A DNA stretch of 64,000 nt from positions 45,972 through 109,971 of the forward strand of contig NZ_CVRU01000020.1 in assembly GCF_001261715.1 (NCBI RefSeq), in the 5' to 3' direction. The DNA comes from Dysgonomonas sp. HGC4. GTDB taxonomy: Bacteria > Bacteroidota > Bacteroidia > Bacteroidales > Dysgonomonadaceae. Below the pieces are notes generated by a model. The model had not been told where the DNA came from, ran no database searches, and saw nothing but the letters and a program-made list of their open reading frames with translations. This document shows, piece by piece, positions 10,337 through 19,536 of the stretch. Numbering within the stretch: position 1 is the stretch's first letter; each line of letters opens with the position of its first letter. The position numbers and the translations under genes were made by a program.

Positions 10337-10350
10337 CACCAGTAATGGTG
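10337..10350 (+). other. Small GNRA-type hairpin upstream of rpmI
   Basis: CACCA-GTAA-TGGTG is a 5-bp stem closed by a GUAA tetraloop in the infC-rpmI gap, 32 bases before the rpmI ATG. It is followed by CTATTTTAAA rather than a real T tract. It may be a processing or regulatory element of the ribosomal protein genes; the role is an inference. Confidence 0.35.
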
Positions 10351-10382
10351 CTATTTTAAATAATTAAATTAAGTTTAATAAG

Positions 10383-10580
10383 ATGCCAAAAATGAAGACT
10401 AATTCCGGTGCCAAAAAAAGGTTCAGCCTTACCGGATCAGGAAAAATCAAAAGAAAACATGCTTTCAAAAGTCACATCCTGACTAAGAAAACTAAAAAAC
10501 AAAAAAGAAATCTAACTCACTCAGCTACTGTCCACAAGTCTGACGAGAACAATGTTAAGCAAATGCTTAGATTGAAATAA
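10383..10580 (+). CDS. rpmI: 50S ribosomal protein L35
   Basis: 65 residues, very basic, starting [20 protein letters not shown], the conserved L35 N-terminus, with [20 protein letters not shown] in the middle. It is a component of the large ribosomal subunit. It lies between infC and rplT as in most bacteria. The 112-base gap to rplT has only weak hairpins, so an L20-binding autoregulatory site cannot be shown by eye. Confidence 0.97.
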   Translation: MPKMKTNSGAKKRFSLTGSGKIKRKHAFKSHILTKKTKKQKRNLTHSATVHKSDENNVKQMLRLK

Positions 10581-10692
10581 TTTCGAAGTTTTTTAAAGCA
10601 AATTTTCAATTAGGTTTATTAACCGAATGTACGCATCAAAAGAGTTCTTATTAATAAAGGAGAACCGCTAACATTCAAAACATCTTACAATT

Positions 10693-11037
10693 ATGCCAAG
10701 ATCAGTCAATCATGTTGCCTCGCGCAACCGCAGAAAAAAAGTATTAAAACTAACAAGAGGTTACTACGGTGCCCGCAAAAATGTTTGGACAGTTGCCAAG
10801 AACACTTGGGAAAAAGGTCTAACATATGCATTCCGCGACCGTCGTGCTAAAAAACGTAACTTCCGTGCACTTTGGATACAACGTATCAATGCAGCTGCAC
10901 GTGCAGAAGGAATGTCTTACTCTCGTTTAATGGGTGCTCTTCACAAAGCAGGAATTGAGATTAACCGCAAAGTTCTAGCTGACCTTGCTCTTAATCATCC
11001 AGAAGCATTCACAGCTATCGTAAATAAAGTGAAATAA
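10693..11037 (+). CDS. rplT: 50S ribosomal protein L20
   Basis: 114 residues. [20 protein letters not shown] and [15 protein letters not shown] are typical of L20, an early 23S rRNA assembly protein that often represses its own operon. [21 protein letters not shown] is the conserved C-terminal core. A strong terminator follows 18 bases after the stop, ending the thrS cluster. Confidence 0.98.
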   Translation: MPRSVNHVASRNRRKKVLKLTRGYYGARKNVWTVAKNTWEKGLTYAFRDRRAKKRNFRALWIQRINAAARAEGMSYSRLMGALHKAGIEINRKVLADLALNHPEAFTAIVNKVK

Positions 11038-11055
11038 ATATATTCTACGATATAG

Positions 11056-11091
11056 AAAAAGATCAAACAGTTATTGTTTGATCTTTTTTTT
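11056..11091 (+). terminator. Terminator after rplT
   Basis: A GATCAAACA/TGTTTGATC stem with a 5-base loop, extended by A5/T5 and followed by a run of eight T. It is a textbook intrinsic terminator. Confidence 0.9.
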
Positions 11092-11104
11092 GTTTATATT
11101 CTTT

Positions 11105-11112
11105 TATCTTTG
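11105..11112 (+). promoter_or_regulatory. Bacteroidetes -7 box (TATCTTTG) for the acyltransferase gene
   Basis: An exact TAnnTTTG box 24 bases before the ATG of the acyltransferase, directly after the rplT terminator. No good -33 TTTG lies at the right distance. Confidence 0.5.
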
Positions 11113-11136
11113 ACGTAAATTTGAGTAAAAGAAATA

Positions 11137-12147
11137 ATGCAGAGGGACTACTTCATAGATGTTATAAAAGGCATCACAATTATAAACATTGTAATCATTC
11201 ACACCATCTACCATTCAGGTGGAGAATTTCCAGTCTTCCTAAAAAACTTTGTTTTACTGGCCGATGTTCCTATCTTCTTCCTTTGCAGTGGACTTACATC
11301 CTCCGGAAATATAAAGAAAACAATCATCAGATTATTTAAGCTACAACTAAGCTTCATGCTTTTTATCTCTATTGTATTTATAATTTCATCGATATACACA
11401 CAAGATGTATCGTGGGGACTATTCTTTGATAACATATCGCATGACTACAAAACAATGCCACCATTTCACTCTGTGAATTATTCATTATGGTATATCAAAG
11501 CTTATTTTATAATTGCAGTTATTGGCTCCATTATTATTCATTTCGCCTCTACTAAACTAAGAATAGACATTATTCTATCCATCCTATTTTTAGGAATACT
11601 ATATTCAAGCTTTCAAGGTTATATACTTGACAGTATCTATATATCAATCATTAATTTTTACTTATTCATATTCTTATTAGGCTTTAGGCTTAAAGATATC
11701 AATATAAGTAAACAAGTATTTTCAGGCACTATCCTCATTGTATTGTTCTGCCTATTTTTCTGGTTCTTTATTGCAAATCAATCCAAACTTATCCAAATAT
11801 ATAAATTCCCTCCTCATATAATTTATTTGCTCATATCTGCTGTAGGTTTATCTACCATCATTTTTTTAAGAAGAAAAGTAAAAATAAGTCCAAAGAACAT
11901 ATTTATCTACCCCGGTAGAAACTCATTATTCTTTTATTTTGCTCAAGGCATAGGAGGAAGCCTCACTCTTGGAGTAGTCATAATAGGCATGCAACATTCA
12001 CTAAAATGGTATCTAATATTTTTGTTAGCTCTAATTCTGAACTTAACTGTTACCTGCATTTTAGCTCCATTCTTAAAATACTGTGATTCATTAATGTGGA
12101 AAACAATTCATATCGTTATGAATAAAACGAGAAAAAGCGTTCAATAA
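11137..12147 (+). CDS. Acyltransferase 3-family membrane protein
   Basis: 336 residues with about ten hydrophobic segments. The N-terminus MQRDYFIDVIKGITIINIVI, followed by a His (about residue 21), is the acyltransferase-3 signature (R-D-x-x-D-x-x-K-G-x-x-x-x-x-V-x-x-H). These inner-membrane enzymes put acetyl or other acyl groups on surface glycans. No glycan cluster adjoins it, so the substrate is unknown. It stands alone between the rplT terminator and the frd promoter region. Confidence 0.75.
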   Translation: MQRDYFIDVIKGITIINIVIIHTIYHSGGEFPVFLKNFVLLADVPIFFLCSGLTSSGNIKKTIIRLFKLQLSFMLFISIVFIISSIYTQDVSWGLFFDNISHDYKTMPPFHSVNYSLWYIKAYFIIAVIGSIIIHFASTKLRIDIILSILFLGILYSSFQGYILDSIYISIINFYLFIFLLGFRLKDINISKQVFSGTILIVLFCLFFWFFIANQSKLIQIYKFPPHIIYLLISAVGLSTIIFLRRKVKISPKNIFIYPGRNSLFFYFAQGIGGSLTLGVVIIGMQHSLKWYLIFLLALILNLTVTCILAPFLKYCDSLMWKTIHIVMNKTRKSVQ

Positions 12148-12599
12148 CGTAAAAAATTCCAACACTAAAGAACACTTCTCATAAAGAATAAATACTCCAA
12201 ACTTACAAGATGAATAATATTCACACTTTGCTATAAGCCGAACTTGACATTTAGTGATCTTATCTATTTTTCATCTACACTTATAAAAAAAATCACAGAT
12301 CAATCCTTTCCTGAAAATTCACACTTCATTTTCACCTCTGATTCTTTAATGCAAAGAGCCTTCAAAACATTTTCACTATAAATAATTAGTATACAAATCT
12401 AGAATAGATAAACTAAAGGAAATATAATTAACCTATGCAACAATGCAAAAACAGACAAAAAAGTCTCATTTTACTTTCTTTACTAGGTTATTTACTCTAT
12501 TTTTGCACTACGAATCATTGATAAAAAAGATGCACTATTACTTTTATTTATAAGAGTCTAATCAATAACCATTAAATAACTAAAAAACTATTAAATCTT
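12148..12599 (+). other. Intergenic region upstream of frdCAB
   Basis: A 452-base gap with no convincing gene on either strand. It holds a -7 box (separate entry) and a leader of about 90 bases before frdC. The rest is plain AT-rich DNA without strong inverted repeats. It could carry regulator sites for the respiratory operon, but none is recognisable by eye. Confidence 0.5.
12498..12505 (+). promoter_or_regulatory. Bacteroidetes -7 box (TATTTTTG) for frdCAB
   Basis: An exact TAnnTTTG match about 95 bases before frdC. Upstream, TTTAC-like sequence sits where the -33 element should be, so the -33 is imperfect. This is the only good candidate promoter for the operon. Confidence 0.55.
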
Positions 12600-13277
12600 A
12601 TGAGTTGGTTACTTAATTCTTCTATTGGCCGCAAATTCATCATGGCTTTGTCCGGCTGTGCGTTGATTTTGTTCCTACTATTCCACATGAGCATGAACTT
12701 AGTTTTGATCTTTTCGGTCGAAGCTTATGACATGATTTGTGACTTTCTTGGAACAAACTGGTATGCGATTGTAGCTTCTATGGGTTTAGCTGCATTGTTT
12801 ATCGTACATATTTTGTATGCTGTGGTATTAACATTGCAGAACAGAAAAGCACGTGGTAGCGACGTGTACGCATCATCTAACCTTTCTCCTGTAGAATGGT
12901 CATCTAAAAACATGCTGGTATTAGGACTAGTAATTGTTGCTTTCCTTGTATTGCACCTTTACGATTTCTGGTACAAAATGCAGTTCTCTGAACTTTTCCA
13001 TTTAGAAGGTGCTGAACCACACGGATCGGTAATCGCAATTGATTTATTCAGTAATCCTGTGCATGTGCTTCTTTATCTTATAGGTATCACAGCACTTTGG
13101 TTTCACCTTGCACACGGTTTCTGGAGTATGTTCCAGTCAGTAGGTATCAATAACAGAATATGGTTACCTCGTTTCAAAGTTATCGGATATGCAGTAGCAA
13201 CTATCATTTGTGTAGGCTTTGCTATAGTACCGATTTTCTTCCTAGCGAAGCATTTCCTTTGTTCTTCTTGTATTTAA
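12600..13277 (+). CDS. frdC: Fumarate reductase / succinate dehydrogenase cytochrome b subunit
   Basis: 225 residues with five hydrophobic segments, the size and topology of the diheme cytochrome b anchor of Bacteroidetes and epsilonproteobacterial type enzymes. Histidines within or next to the helices (LLFHMSMNL, IVHILYAVV, LVLHLYDFW, LWFHLAHGFW) are candidate haem ligands. It passes electrons between menaquinone and the iron-sulphur subunit. First gene of frdCAB, 26 bases before frdA. In anaerobic Bacteroidales this enzyme mostly reduces fumarate; the window's men genes would supply its quinone. Confidence 0.93.
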   Translation: MSWLLNSSIGRKFIMALSGCALILFLLFHMSMNLVLIFSVEAYDMICDFLGTNWYAIVASMGLAALFIVHILYAVVLTLQNRKARGSDVYASSNLSPVEWSSKNMLVLGLVIVAFLVLHLYDFWYKMQFSELFHLEGAEPHGSVIAIDLFSNPVHVLLYLIGITALWFHLAHGFWSMFQSVGINNRIWLPRFKVIGYAVATIICVGFAIVPIFFLAKHFLCSSCI

Positions 13278-13303
13278 TTAACCGCTAAAAGAAAAAAACA
13301 GAT

Positions 13304-15262
13304 ATGGCTACTATATTAGATCCAAAAAAAGATTCTAAAATTCCTGATGGGCCTTTGGCTGACAAATGGAAAAACTATAAAGACCATCAAAAGCTTGTAA
13401 ATCCTGCGAACAAACGTCGTCTTGATGTTATTGTTGTAGGTACAGGTTTAGCAGGAGGTTCGGCTGCTGCATCTCTTGGAGAAATGGGATTCAATGTCCT
13501 TAACTTCTGTATTCAGGATTCTCCACGTCGTGCACACTCTATTGCTGCTCAAGGTGGTATTAATGGGGCTAAAAATTATCAAAATGACGGTGACTCTGTT
13601 TACCGTTTATTCTACGATACAATCAAAGGTGGTGACTATCGTGCACGTGAAGCAAACGTATATCGTATGGCTGAAGTGTCGAATAACATCATCGACCAAT
13701 GTGTAGCTCAAGGTGTACCTTTTGCTCGCGAATACGGAGGTCTGTTAGATAACCGCTCATTCGGAGGATCTCAGGTATCACGTACTTTTTACGCAAAAGG
13801 ACAAACAGGACAACAACTTTTACTTGGTGCATACTCTTCATTGAGCCGTCAAGTACAAAAAGGTTCTGTTAAACTATATACACGTTACGAAATGCTTGAT
13901 CTTGTTATCATTGATGGCAAAGCTCGTGGTATTATCGCACGTAACTTAGTTACTGGTAAGATCGAACGTTTCTCGGCTCACGCAGTAGTTGTAGGAACAG
14001 GTGGATACGGAAACGCATTCTTCCTTTCTACAAATGCAATGGGTTCTAATGGTTCGGCTGCTATCCAATGTTACAAAAAAGGAGCTTATTTTGCTAATCC
14101 TTGTTTCGCACAGATTCACCCAACTTGTATTCCTGTTCACGGAGAATTCCAATCAAAATTAACTTTGATGTCAGAATCTCTTCGTAATGACGGACGCATC
14201 TGGGTACCTAAGAAAAAGGAAGATGCTGAAGCTATCAGAGCAGGTAAACTTAAACCTACTCAATTGAAAGAAGAGGATCGTGACTACTACTTGGAAAGAC
14301 GTTATCCTGCGTTTGGTAACCTTGTACCTCGTGACGTTGCATCTCGTGCTGCTAAAGAAAGATGTGATGCAGGTTTCGGTGTAGGTGGTACTGGTTTAGC
14401 CGTATATCTTGACTTCTCTGACGCTATCAAGCGTTTAGGTAAAGATACTGTAGAAGCTAAATATGGTAACCTTTTCCAAATGTATGACAAGATTGTGGAT
14501 GACAATCCATACGAAACACCTATGATGATTTATCCTGCTATTCACTATACTATGGGTGGTGTTTGGGTTGATTATGAATTGATGACTTCAATTCCTGGAT
14601 GTTTCTTCATCGGAGAAGCTAACTTCTCGGATCACGGAGCTAACCGCCTTGGAGCATCGGCTCTTATGCAAGGTCTTGCTGATGGATATTTCGTATTACC
14701 ATATACTATTCAGAACTATTTGTCGGACCAAATTACTGTACCTCGTTTCAGCACTGAACTTCCTGAATTCCAACAAGCAGAAGACGATGTAAATAAAAAG
14801 ATCGCTAAGCTTATGAGTATCAAAGGAAATCGTTCTGTAGATTCTATACATAAGGAGCTTGGGCTTATTATGTGGGATTTTGTAGGAATGGGACGTACTA
14901 AAGAATCTTTGGAAAAAGCTATTGAGGATATCAAGAAAGTGAAAAAAGAATTCTGGAGCAATGTACGCATACCGGGTGAAGCTAGTACGTTAAATGTTGA
15001 ACTTGAAAAAGCACTTCGTGTAGCTGACTTCCTTGAAATTGGCTATTTAATGGCAATTGACGGATTGAACAGAAACGAATCGTGTGGTGGACACTTCCGT
15101 GAAGAGTATCAAACACCAGAAGGTGAAGCTCTTCGTCGTGATGATGAATACGCTTACGTTTCTTGTTGGAAGTTTACAGGTGAAGATCAAGAACCTGAAT
15201 TAATTAAAGAACCTCTTGACTACGAATTTGTAGTTAGACAACAACGTAACTATAAAGCATAA
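13304..15262 (+). CDS. frdA: Fumarate reductase / succinate dehydrogenase flavoprotein subunit
   Basis: 652 residues. The dinucleotide-binding motif [19 protein letters not shown] lies at about 45-63. [14 protein letters not shown] (about 77-90) contains the His that binds FAD covalently. [12 protein letters not shown] and [20 protein letters not shown] are further FAD and active-site segments. It interconverts fumarate and succinate on the cytoplasmic face. The length and the C-terminal [15 protein letters not shown] block match the Bacteroides FrdA type. The gene is rich in preferred codons, as expected for high expression. Confidence 0.96.
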   Translation: MATILDPKKDSKIPDGPLADKWKNYKDHQKLVNPANKRRLDVIVVGTGLAGGSAAASLGEMGFNVLNFCIQDSPRRAHSIAAQGGINGAKNYQNDGDSVYRLFYDTIKGGDYRAREANVYRMAEVSNNIIDQCVAQGVPFAREYGGLLDNRSFGGSQVSRTFYAKGQTGQQLLLGAYSSLSRQVQKGSVKLYTRYEMLDLVIIDGKARGIIARNLVTGKIERFSAHAVVVGTGGYGNAFFLSTNAMGSNGSAAIQCYKKGAYFANPCFAQIHPTCIPVHGEFQSKLTLMSESLRNDGRIWVPKKKEDAEAIRAGKLKPTQLKEEDRDYYLERRYPAFGNLVPRDVASRAAKERCDAGFGVGGTGLAVYLDFSDAIKRLGKDTVEAKYGNLFQMYDKIVDDNPYETPMMIYPAIHYTMGGVWVDYELMTSIPGCFFIGEANFSDHGANRLGASALMQGLADGYFVLPYTIQNYLSDQITVPRFSTELPEFQQAEDDVNKKIAKLMSIKGNRSVDSIHKELGLIMWDFVGMGRTKESLEKAIEDIKKVKKEFWSNVRIPGEASTLNVELEKALRVADFLEIGYLMAIDGLNRNESCGGHFREEYQTPEGEALRRDDEYAYVSCWKFTGEDQEPELIKEPLDYEFVVRQQRNYKA

Positions 15263-15287
15263 CCCAATTAGTAAAAGAGTAACAAAA

Positions 15288-16043
15288 ATGGATAAGACAA
15301 TAAATATAACATTAAAGGTTTGGCGTCAAAGAGGTCCTAAAGAAAGAGGAGCTTTTGAATCATACAAATTGGACGGAATATCGGTAGACACTTCTTTTCT
15401 TGAAATGTTAGACATTCAAAACGAAATACTTATCAATCAAGGACAAGAGCCAATCGTATTTGACCACGATTGTCGCGAAGGTATCTGCGGTATGTGTAGC
15501 TTGTATATTAACGGACACCCTCACGGACCAGACGAAGATATCACCACATGTCAATTACACATGCGTAAATTTAAAGATGGCGAAACTATTACAATCGAGC
15601 CTTGGCGTTCAGCAGGATTTCCTGTTATCCGTGACTTGATGGTAGACCGTACAGCTTTCGATAAAATTATTCAAGCAGGTGGATACACTTCAATAAATGC
15701 AGGTGGAGCACAAGATGCTAATGCAATTCCAATTTCGAAAGAAGCTGCAGACGAGGCTATGGACTCAGCATCATGTATCGGTTGTGGAGCTTGTGTGGCT
15801 GCTTGTAAAAACGGATCGGCAATGCTATTCCTTTCGGCAAAAGTAAGTCAACTTGCTTTATTACCTCAAGGACGTGTAGAGGCTGCGAAACGTGCAAAAT
15901 CGATGGTTGCAAAAATGGATGAATTAGGCTTCGGTAACTGTACCAATACTGGTGCTTGTGAAGTTGAATGTCCTAAAAACATTTCAATCAGCAATATCGC
16001 TCGTTTGAATCGCGAATTTATCACTGCTAAATTCAAGGATTAA
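15288..16043 (+). CDS. frdB: Fumarate reductase / succinate dehydrogenase iron-sulphur subunit
   Basis: 251 residues. The [2Fe-2S] ligands are in [17 protein letters not shown] and the later ITTC. The [4Fe-4S] and [3Fe-4S] ligands are in [15 protein letters not shown] and [15 protein letters not shown]. It carries electrons between the flavoprotein and the cytochrome b subunit. The gene is 25 bases downstream of frdA and is followed by a terminator. Confidence 0.96.
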   Translation: MDKTINITLKVWRQRGPKERGAFESYKLDGISVDTSFLEMLDIQNEILINQGQEPIVFDHDCREGICGMCSLYINGHPHGPDEDITTCQLHMRKFKDGETITIEPWRSAGFPVIRDLMVDRTAFDKIIQAGGYTSINAGGAQDANAIPISKEAADEAMDSASCIGCGACVAACKNGSAMLFLSAKVSQLALLPQGRVEAAKRAKSMVAKMDELGFGNCTNTGACEVECPKNISISNIARLNREFITAKFKD

Positions 16044-16080
16044 GATCATAAGACTTAAATACCTTAAGATATACTTCTAC

Positions 16081-16115
16081 AAAAGCGACTACTTTATAAG
16101 TAGTCGCTTTTATTT
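16081..16115 (+). terminator. Terminator after frdCAB
   Basis: A perfect 14-bp stem (AAAAGCGACTACTT with AAGTAGTCGCTTTT), loop of 3, then TATTTT. It lies 38 bases after the frdB stop. Confidence 0.9.
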
Positions 16116-16168
16116 TAATTACATTCGCTATAAATATATCTCAGCATAAAGAGAAACAAGTTCATACT

Positions 16169-16756
16169 TTGGAGAAAGCAATCAACATACAAGAACATAT
16201 TAGTTCAATTATCTCGCTGGAAGACAATCAATGGGAACTAATATTAAATGCACTCGAAAGCAAAGTAATAGATAAGGATGACCACTTACTAAGAGAAGGA
16301 GAAGTCTCAGATTCTATTGCTTTCATAAGTAGTGGAACTCTTATTTATTATAAAGATCTTGAAAACGGAGATCAAATGACTACCGATTTTGGTTTTGAAG
16401 GAGATTGGGTAACCGATAACTACAGTCGATTAAACAATTGTCCCTCCCTCATAAATATAAAAGCAATAGAAAAATCTAAACTATATATTCTAAAGAATAA
16501 TGAACTAATAGCACTTTACAATAAAATCCCCTCATTAGAAAGATTGGGACGTGTAGTTACCGAACGTTTCTTTCTAAAAATGGTAGAGCATAATATCGAT
16601 TTACAAACACTCTCAGCAAAAGAGCGATACCTGAAGTTACTAAAAAATCATCCTGAAATATTTCAACGAATACCTCAATACCATATTGCCAATTATTTAG
16701 GCATAGCTCCTAAGTCATTGAGCAGAATTCGTAGTGAAATTTTCAACAAAGATTAA
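16169..16756 (+). CDS. Crp/Fnr-family transcriptional regulator
   Basis: 195 residues. The cyclic-nucleotide-binding-like beta barrel (about 18-110) includes LLREGEVSDSIAFISSGTLI. A C-terminal helix-turn-helix reads YHIANYLGIAPKSLSRIRSE (about 171-190). No Fnr-type N-terminal cysteine cluster is present, so it is not an obvious oxygen sensor. The start appears to be TTG at 16169, because no ATG occurs in frame nearby and the domain needs this N-terminus. It lies between frdCAB and a small outer-membrane protein gene, which it may regulate. Confidence 0.8.
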   Translation: MEKAINIQEHISSIISLEDNQWELILNALESKVIDKDDHLLREGEVSDSIAFISSGTLIYYKDLENGDQMTTDFGFEGDWVTDNYSRLNNCPSLINIKAIEKSKLYILKNNELIALYNKIPSLERLGRVVTERFFLKMVEHNIDLQTLSAKERYLKLLKNHPEIFQRIPQYHIANYLGIAPKSLSRIRSEIFNKD

Positions 16757-16836
16757 TTTGGTAACAAATGTGGATCAATTGAGTACTATTCTATTCTGAC
16801 CTTTACACCAAATAATAACTGTAAACGTCAAATAAA

Positions 16837-17424
16837 ATGAAAACTAATTGGTTATTTCTACTCCTATTTTTCGCACTAACTACAACTCTCTTTTCTCAAG
16901 ACCAACAATCAAGCACAAAGCCTCGAAGCTATGAAGTAAAACAAGCTTTTGAAGTAGAAAGCCTCGTTCCTATGTTCTTAACAGGTGGTTATCATTTTGC
17001 TATAAGCTATCGATACGATAAGTTCAGAGTGAGGGCTAGTGTTATAAACGGCGGAAGTTACAATGCAGAAACTGCTGGCATAAATAACACCTCTTCCGAG
17101 TTCAAACGTTTTTACAAAACATCACCGGGAATTTTCTTAGGATATAACGTCTGGAAGAATCTTGAACTTTATGGATTTGCCGAATTTCACACATTCAGCA
17201 TACAACAGAAAAGCACAAAAATAGAAAAGGATATTCATAGTATTGATCTTGGAGGAGGCGTAGGCTATCAATTCTTTATCGGACGCTATTTTTATATACA
17301 ACCTGCCGTGCATATCTATTGTCGAAAAGATCATAGTTTAGGCTTTGAGGGTACTAAATACAATATTTCTAATATTGATTTTTCTCCCGTGCTTCGTTTA
17401 GGTGTAAGACTTTGGAGTAAATAG
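16837..17424 (+). CDS. Small outer-membrane beta-barrel protein
   Basis: 195 residues with a signal peptide (MKTNWLFLLLFFALTTTLFS, cleavage before QDQQ). The mature part has alternating polar and hydrophobic strands (FRVRASVINGGSYNAE, GIFLGYNVWKNLELYGFAEF, VLRLGVRLWSK) and ends in an aromatic/basic strand, as 8-stranded OMP barrels do. No specific function is recognisable. It follows the Crp/Fnr gene by 80 bases, so it may be that regulator's target or operon partner. Confidence 0.6.
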   Translation: MKTNWLFLLLFFALTTTLFSQDQQSSTKPRSYEVKQAFEVESLVPMFLTGGYHFAISYRYDKFRVRASVINGGSYNAETAGINNTSSEFKRFYKTSPGIFLGYNVWKNLELYGFAEFHTFSIQQKSTKIEKDIHSIDLGGGVGYQFFIGRYFYIQPAVHIYCRKDHSLGFEGTKYNISNIDFSPVLRLGVRLWSK

Positions 17425-17471
17425 AAATTCGTATTTTTAAAAGCTCTGAATAAAATATACGGGCAAAAGGC

Positions 17472-17500
17472 TTGTAAATAAAAAAACATTTATATCTTTG
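17472..17500 (+). promoter_or_regulatory. Promoter of the ilv operon
   Basis: TTG (17472-17474), 18 bases, then TATCTTTG (17493-17500), an exact Bacteroidetes promoter. Transcription should start near 17505. That leaves about 19 bases before the leader peptide ATG and about 190 before ilvD. Confidence 0.75.
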
Positions 17501-17523
17501 TGAAATACACAGTATCATTATTT

Positions 17524-17586
17524 ATGTCAAATTGTATTTTACATGTCCTCATTCTTGATATTCTGCTCGTCGGACAGAGTAAATGA
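17524..17586 (+). CDS. ilv operon leader peptide (attenuator)
   Basis: A 20-codon reading frame starting ATG and ending TGA. Ten of its residues are Ile, Leu or Val, mostly in the block ILHVLILDILLV (residues 5-16). It lies between the ilv promoter and a terminator just before ilvD. Its density of the operon's own end products is the hallmark of an attenuation leader peptide, in which ribosome stalling senses charged tRNA levels. The TGA stop (17584-17586) falls exactly on the strand that builds the antiterminator. No strong Shine-Dalgarno sequence precedes it, which is normal in this phylum. Confidence 0.8.
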   Translation: MSNCILHVLILDILLVGQSK

Positions 17587-17677
17587 GGAAGGTATGTATA
17601 ACGATAATCGTGTACTAAAATAGCTAAATGTAATCACTAGATATAAACCTTTCTCATCACTGAGAAAGGTTTTTTTT
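17540..17677 (+). promoter_or_regulatory. Transcription attenuator of the ilv operon
   Basis: Three mutually exclusive pairings can be drawn. Protector (1:2): 17540-17553 with 17582-17598, as 5 bp plus 8 bp around an internal loop. Antiterminator (2:3): 17584-17593 (TGAGGAAGGT) with 17647-17656 (ACCTTTCTCA), ten pairs with one G-U. Terminator (3:4): 17645-17656 with 17661-17672, twelve perfect pairs, then seven or more T. A ribosome stalled at the Val-Leu-Ile codons (17545-17553) would cover strand 1 and free strand 2 for antitermination. A ribosome reaching the stop would cover strand 2 and allow termination. The pairing is seen directly; the mechanism is inferred by analogy with enterobacterial ilv and leu leaders. 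Confidence 0.8.
17645..17677 (+). terminator. Attenuator terminator upstream of ilvD
   Basis: AAACCTTTCTCA pairs with TGAGAAAGGTTT over 12 bp with a TCAC loop and a T run to 17677. It sits only 17 bases before the ilvD ATG, inside the operon leader rather than at a gene end, so it acts as a conditional terminator. Confidence 0.88.
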
Positions 17678-17694
17678 ATCAAAAAACTATCAAG

Positions 17695-19524
17695 ATGGCA
17701 ATAGAATTAAGAAGTTCTACCAGCACACAAGGCAGAAGAATGGCAGGAGCCAGAGCTCTTTGGAGAGCAAACGGTATGAAAGAGGAACAGTTGGGCAAAC
17801 CAATCATTGCGGTGGTGAACTCGTTTACTCAGTTCGTACCTGGGCATATGCATCTACATAATATAGGTCAGCAAGTAAAAGCAGAAATCGAAGCATTGGG
17901 TTGTTTTGCAGCCGAATTCAATACAATAGCCATTGACGATGGTATTGCAATGGGACATGACGGTATGCTTTACTCGCTACCCTCTCGTGATTTGATTGCA
18001 GACAGTATCGAATACATGGTAAATGCTCACAAAGCTGATGCAATGGTATGTATAAGTAACTGCGACAAAATCACTCCCGGAATGCTTATGGCAGCCATGC
18101 GATTGAATATCCCGACAATATTTGTATCGGGAGGTCCAATGGAAGCCGGAGAGTTAGACAACAAACATCTCGACTTGATAGATGCCATGATAAAAGCCGC
18201 AGACAGCAATGTTTCGGATAAAGAGGTATCAGCTATCGAACGTGCTGCTTGTCCAACTTGCGGATCATGCTCAGGAATGTTTACTGCCAACTCGATGAAC
18301 TGTTTAAACGAAGCTATAGGTTTGGCATTACCCGGAAACGGAACTATCCTTGCTACTCATGCAAACAGATTGAAACTGTTTCAGGATGCAGCTAAAATGA
18401 TTGTTGCAAGCACTTACAAATATTATCGAGATGGTGATGATACTGTACTTCCTCGTACAATAGCTACAAAACAAGCCTTCCTTAATTCAATGACATTGGA
18501 TATAGCCATGGGAGGTTCTACCAATACGATACTTCACTTACTGGCAATAGCTCACGAAGCTGAAGTAGACTTCACAATGACCGATATAGACCAACTTTCG
18601 AGAAAGACGCCATGTCTTTGTAAAGTAGCCCCCAATACCGATAAATACCACATACAGGACGTAAACCGAGCAGGTGGTATATTAGGTATTATGGGAGAAT
18701 TGGCAAAAGCAGGTTTAATAGATACTTCTCTACCTCGTGTAGATGGCCTTACTCTTCAACAAGCAATCGACAAATACGATATAACTTCTGCAAATCCTTC
18801 GGCTGAAGCTCTTGAGCTTTACAAATCGGCTCCGGGAAATAAACCCAATTTAGTAATGGGGTCACAAACCAACATGTATAAAGACGTTGATAGTGACAGA
18901 GCAAACGGATGTATCCGTGATTACGAGCATGCATATACTAAAGATGGTGGCTTAGCTATCCTGAAAGGAAATATTGCTATTGACGGCTGTGTTGTTAAGA
19001 CTGCAGGTGTTGACGAAAGCATTTTCAAATTTTCGGGTACAGCAAAAGTATTCCATTCTCAGGATGATGCTTGTGATGGTATTTTAAGAGATAAAGTAAA
19101 GGCTGGGGATGTAGTTGTCATCAAATACGAAGGTCCGAAAGGAGGTCCCGGTATGCAGGAGATGCTCTACCCTACCTCGTATATAAAATCAAAACATTTA
19201 GGAAAAGAATGTGCCTTGATTACCGACGGTCGTTTTTCAGGAGGAACTTCAGGACTTTCGATAGGTCACGTATCACCCGAAGCTGCAGCAGGCGGAGCAA
19301 TTGGTCTGATAAAAGACGGTGATATTATAGAAATAGATATCCCCAACCGATCTATCAATGTAAAAGTATCAGATGCCGAATTAGAAAAACGCCGTCAAGA
19401 AGAACTTGCCAAGGGTAATGAAGCATTCAAACCCAACCGTGTAAGAAACATATCTAAAGCCTTAAAAGCATACGCAAGTATGGTAAGTTCGGCTGATTTA
19501 GGTGCGGTTAGATTGATAGATTAA
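17695..19524 (+). CDS. ilvD: Dihydroxy-acid dehydratase
   Basis: 609 residues. It dehydrates 2,3-dihydroxy-isovalerate and -3-methylvalerate, the third shared step of valine and isoleucine synthesis. Iron-sulphur cysteines are in [12 protein letters not shown] and [41 protein letters not shown] is the conserved C-terminal block, with GRFSGG near the active site. First structural gene after the attenuator; the oxidoreductase gene begins 12 bases after its stop. Confidence 0.96.
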   Translation: MAIELRSSTSTQGRRMAGARALWRANGMKEEQLGKPIIAVVNSFTQFVPGHMHLHNIGQQVKAEIEALGCFAAEFNTIAIDDGIAMGHDGMLYSLPSRDLIADSIEYMVNAHKADAMVCISNCDKITPGMLMAAMRLNIPTIFVSGGPMEAGELDNKHLDLIDAMIKAADSNVSDKEVSAIERAACPTCGSCSGMFTANSMNCLNEAIGLALPGNGTILATHANRLKLFQDAAKMIVASTYKYYRDGDDTVLPRTIATKQAFLNSMTLDIAMGGSTNTILHLLAIAHEAEVDFTMTDIDQLSRKTPCLCKVAPNTDKYHIQDVNRAGGILGIMGELAKAGLIDTSLPRVDGLTLQQAIDKYDITSANPSAEALELYKSAPGNKPNLVMGSQTNMYKDVDSDRANGCIRDYEHAYTKDGGLAILKGNIAIDGCVVKTAGVDESIFKFSGTAKVFHSQDDACDGILRDKVKAGDVVVIKYEGPKGGPGMQEMLYPTSYIKSKHLGKECALITDGRFSGGTSGLSIGHVSPEAAAGGAIGLIKDGDIIEIDIPNRSINVKVSDAELEKRRQEELAKGNEAFKPNRVRNISKALKAYASMVSSADLGAVRLID

Positions 19525-19536
19525 AACATCCGAAAG

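Noticed and set aside
11208..11435. A 75-codon minus-strand frame inside the acyltransferase gene
   Set aside because: Overlaps the conserved acyltransferase signature in the opposite frame; no support.
13304..15262. Reading frdCAB as an aerobic succinate dehydrogenase only
   Set aside because: Three-subunit type with one cytochrome b and a Bacteroidales background fit fumarate reductase; direction cannot be proven, so both names are given.
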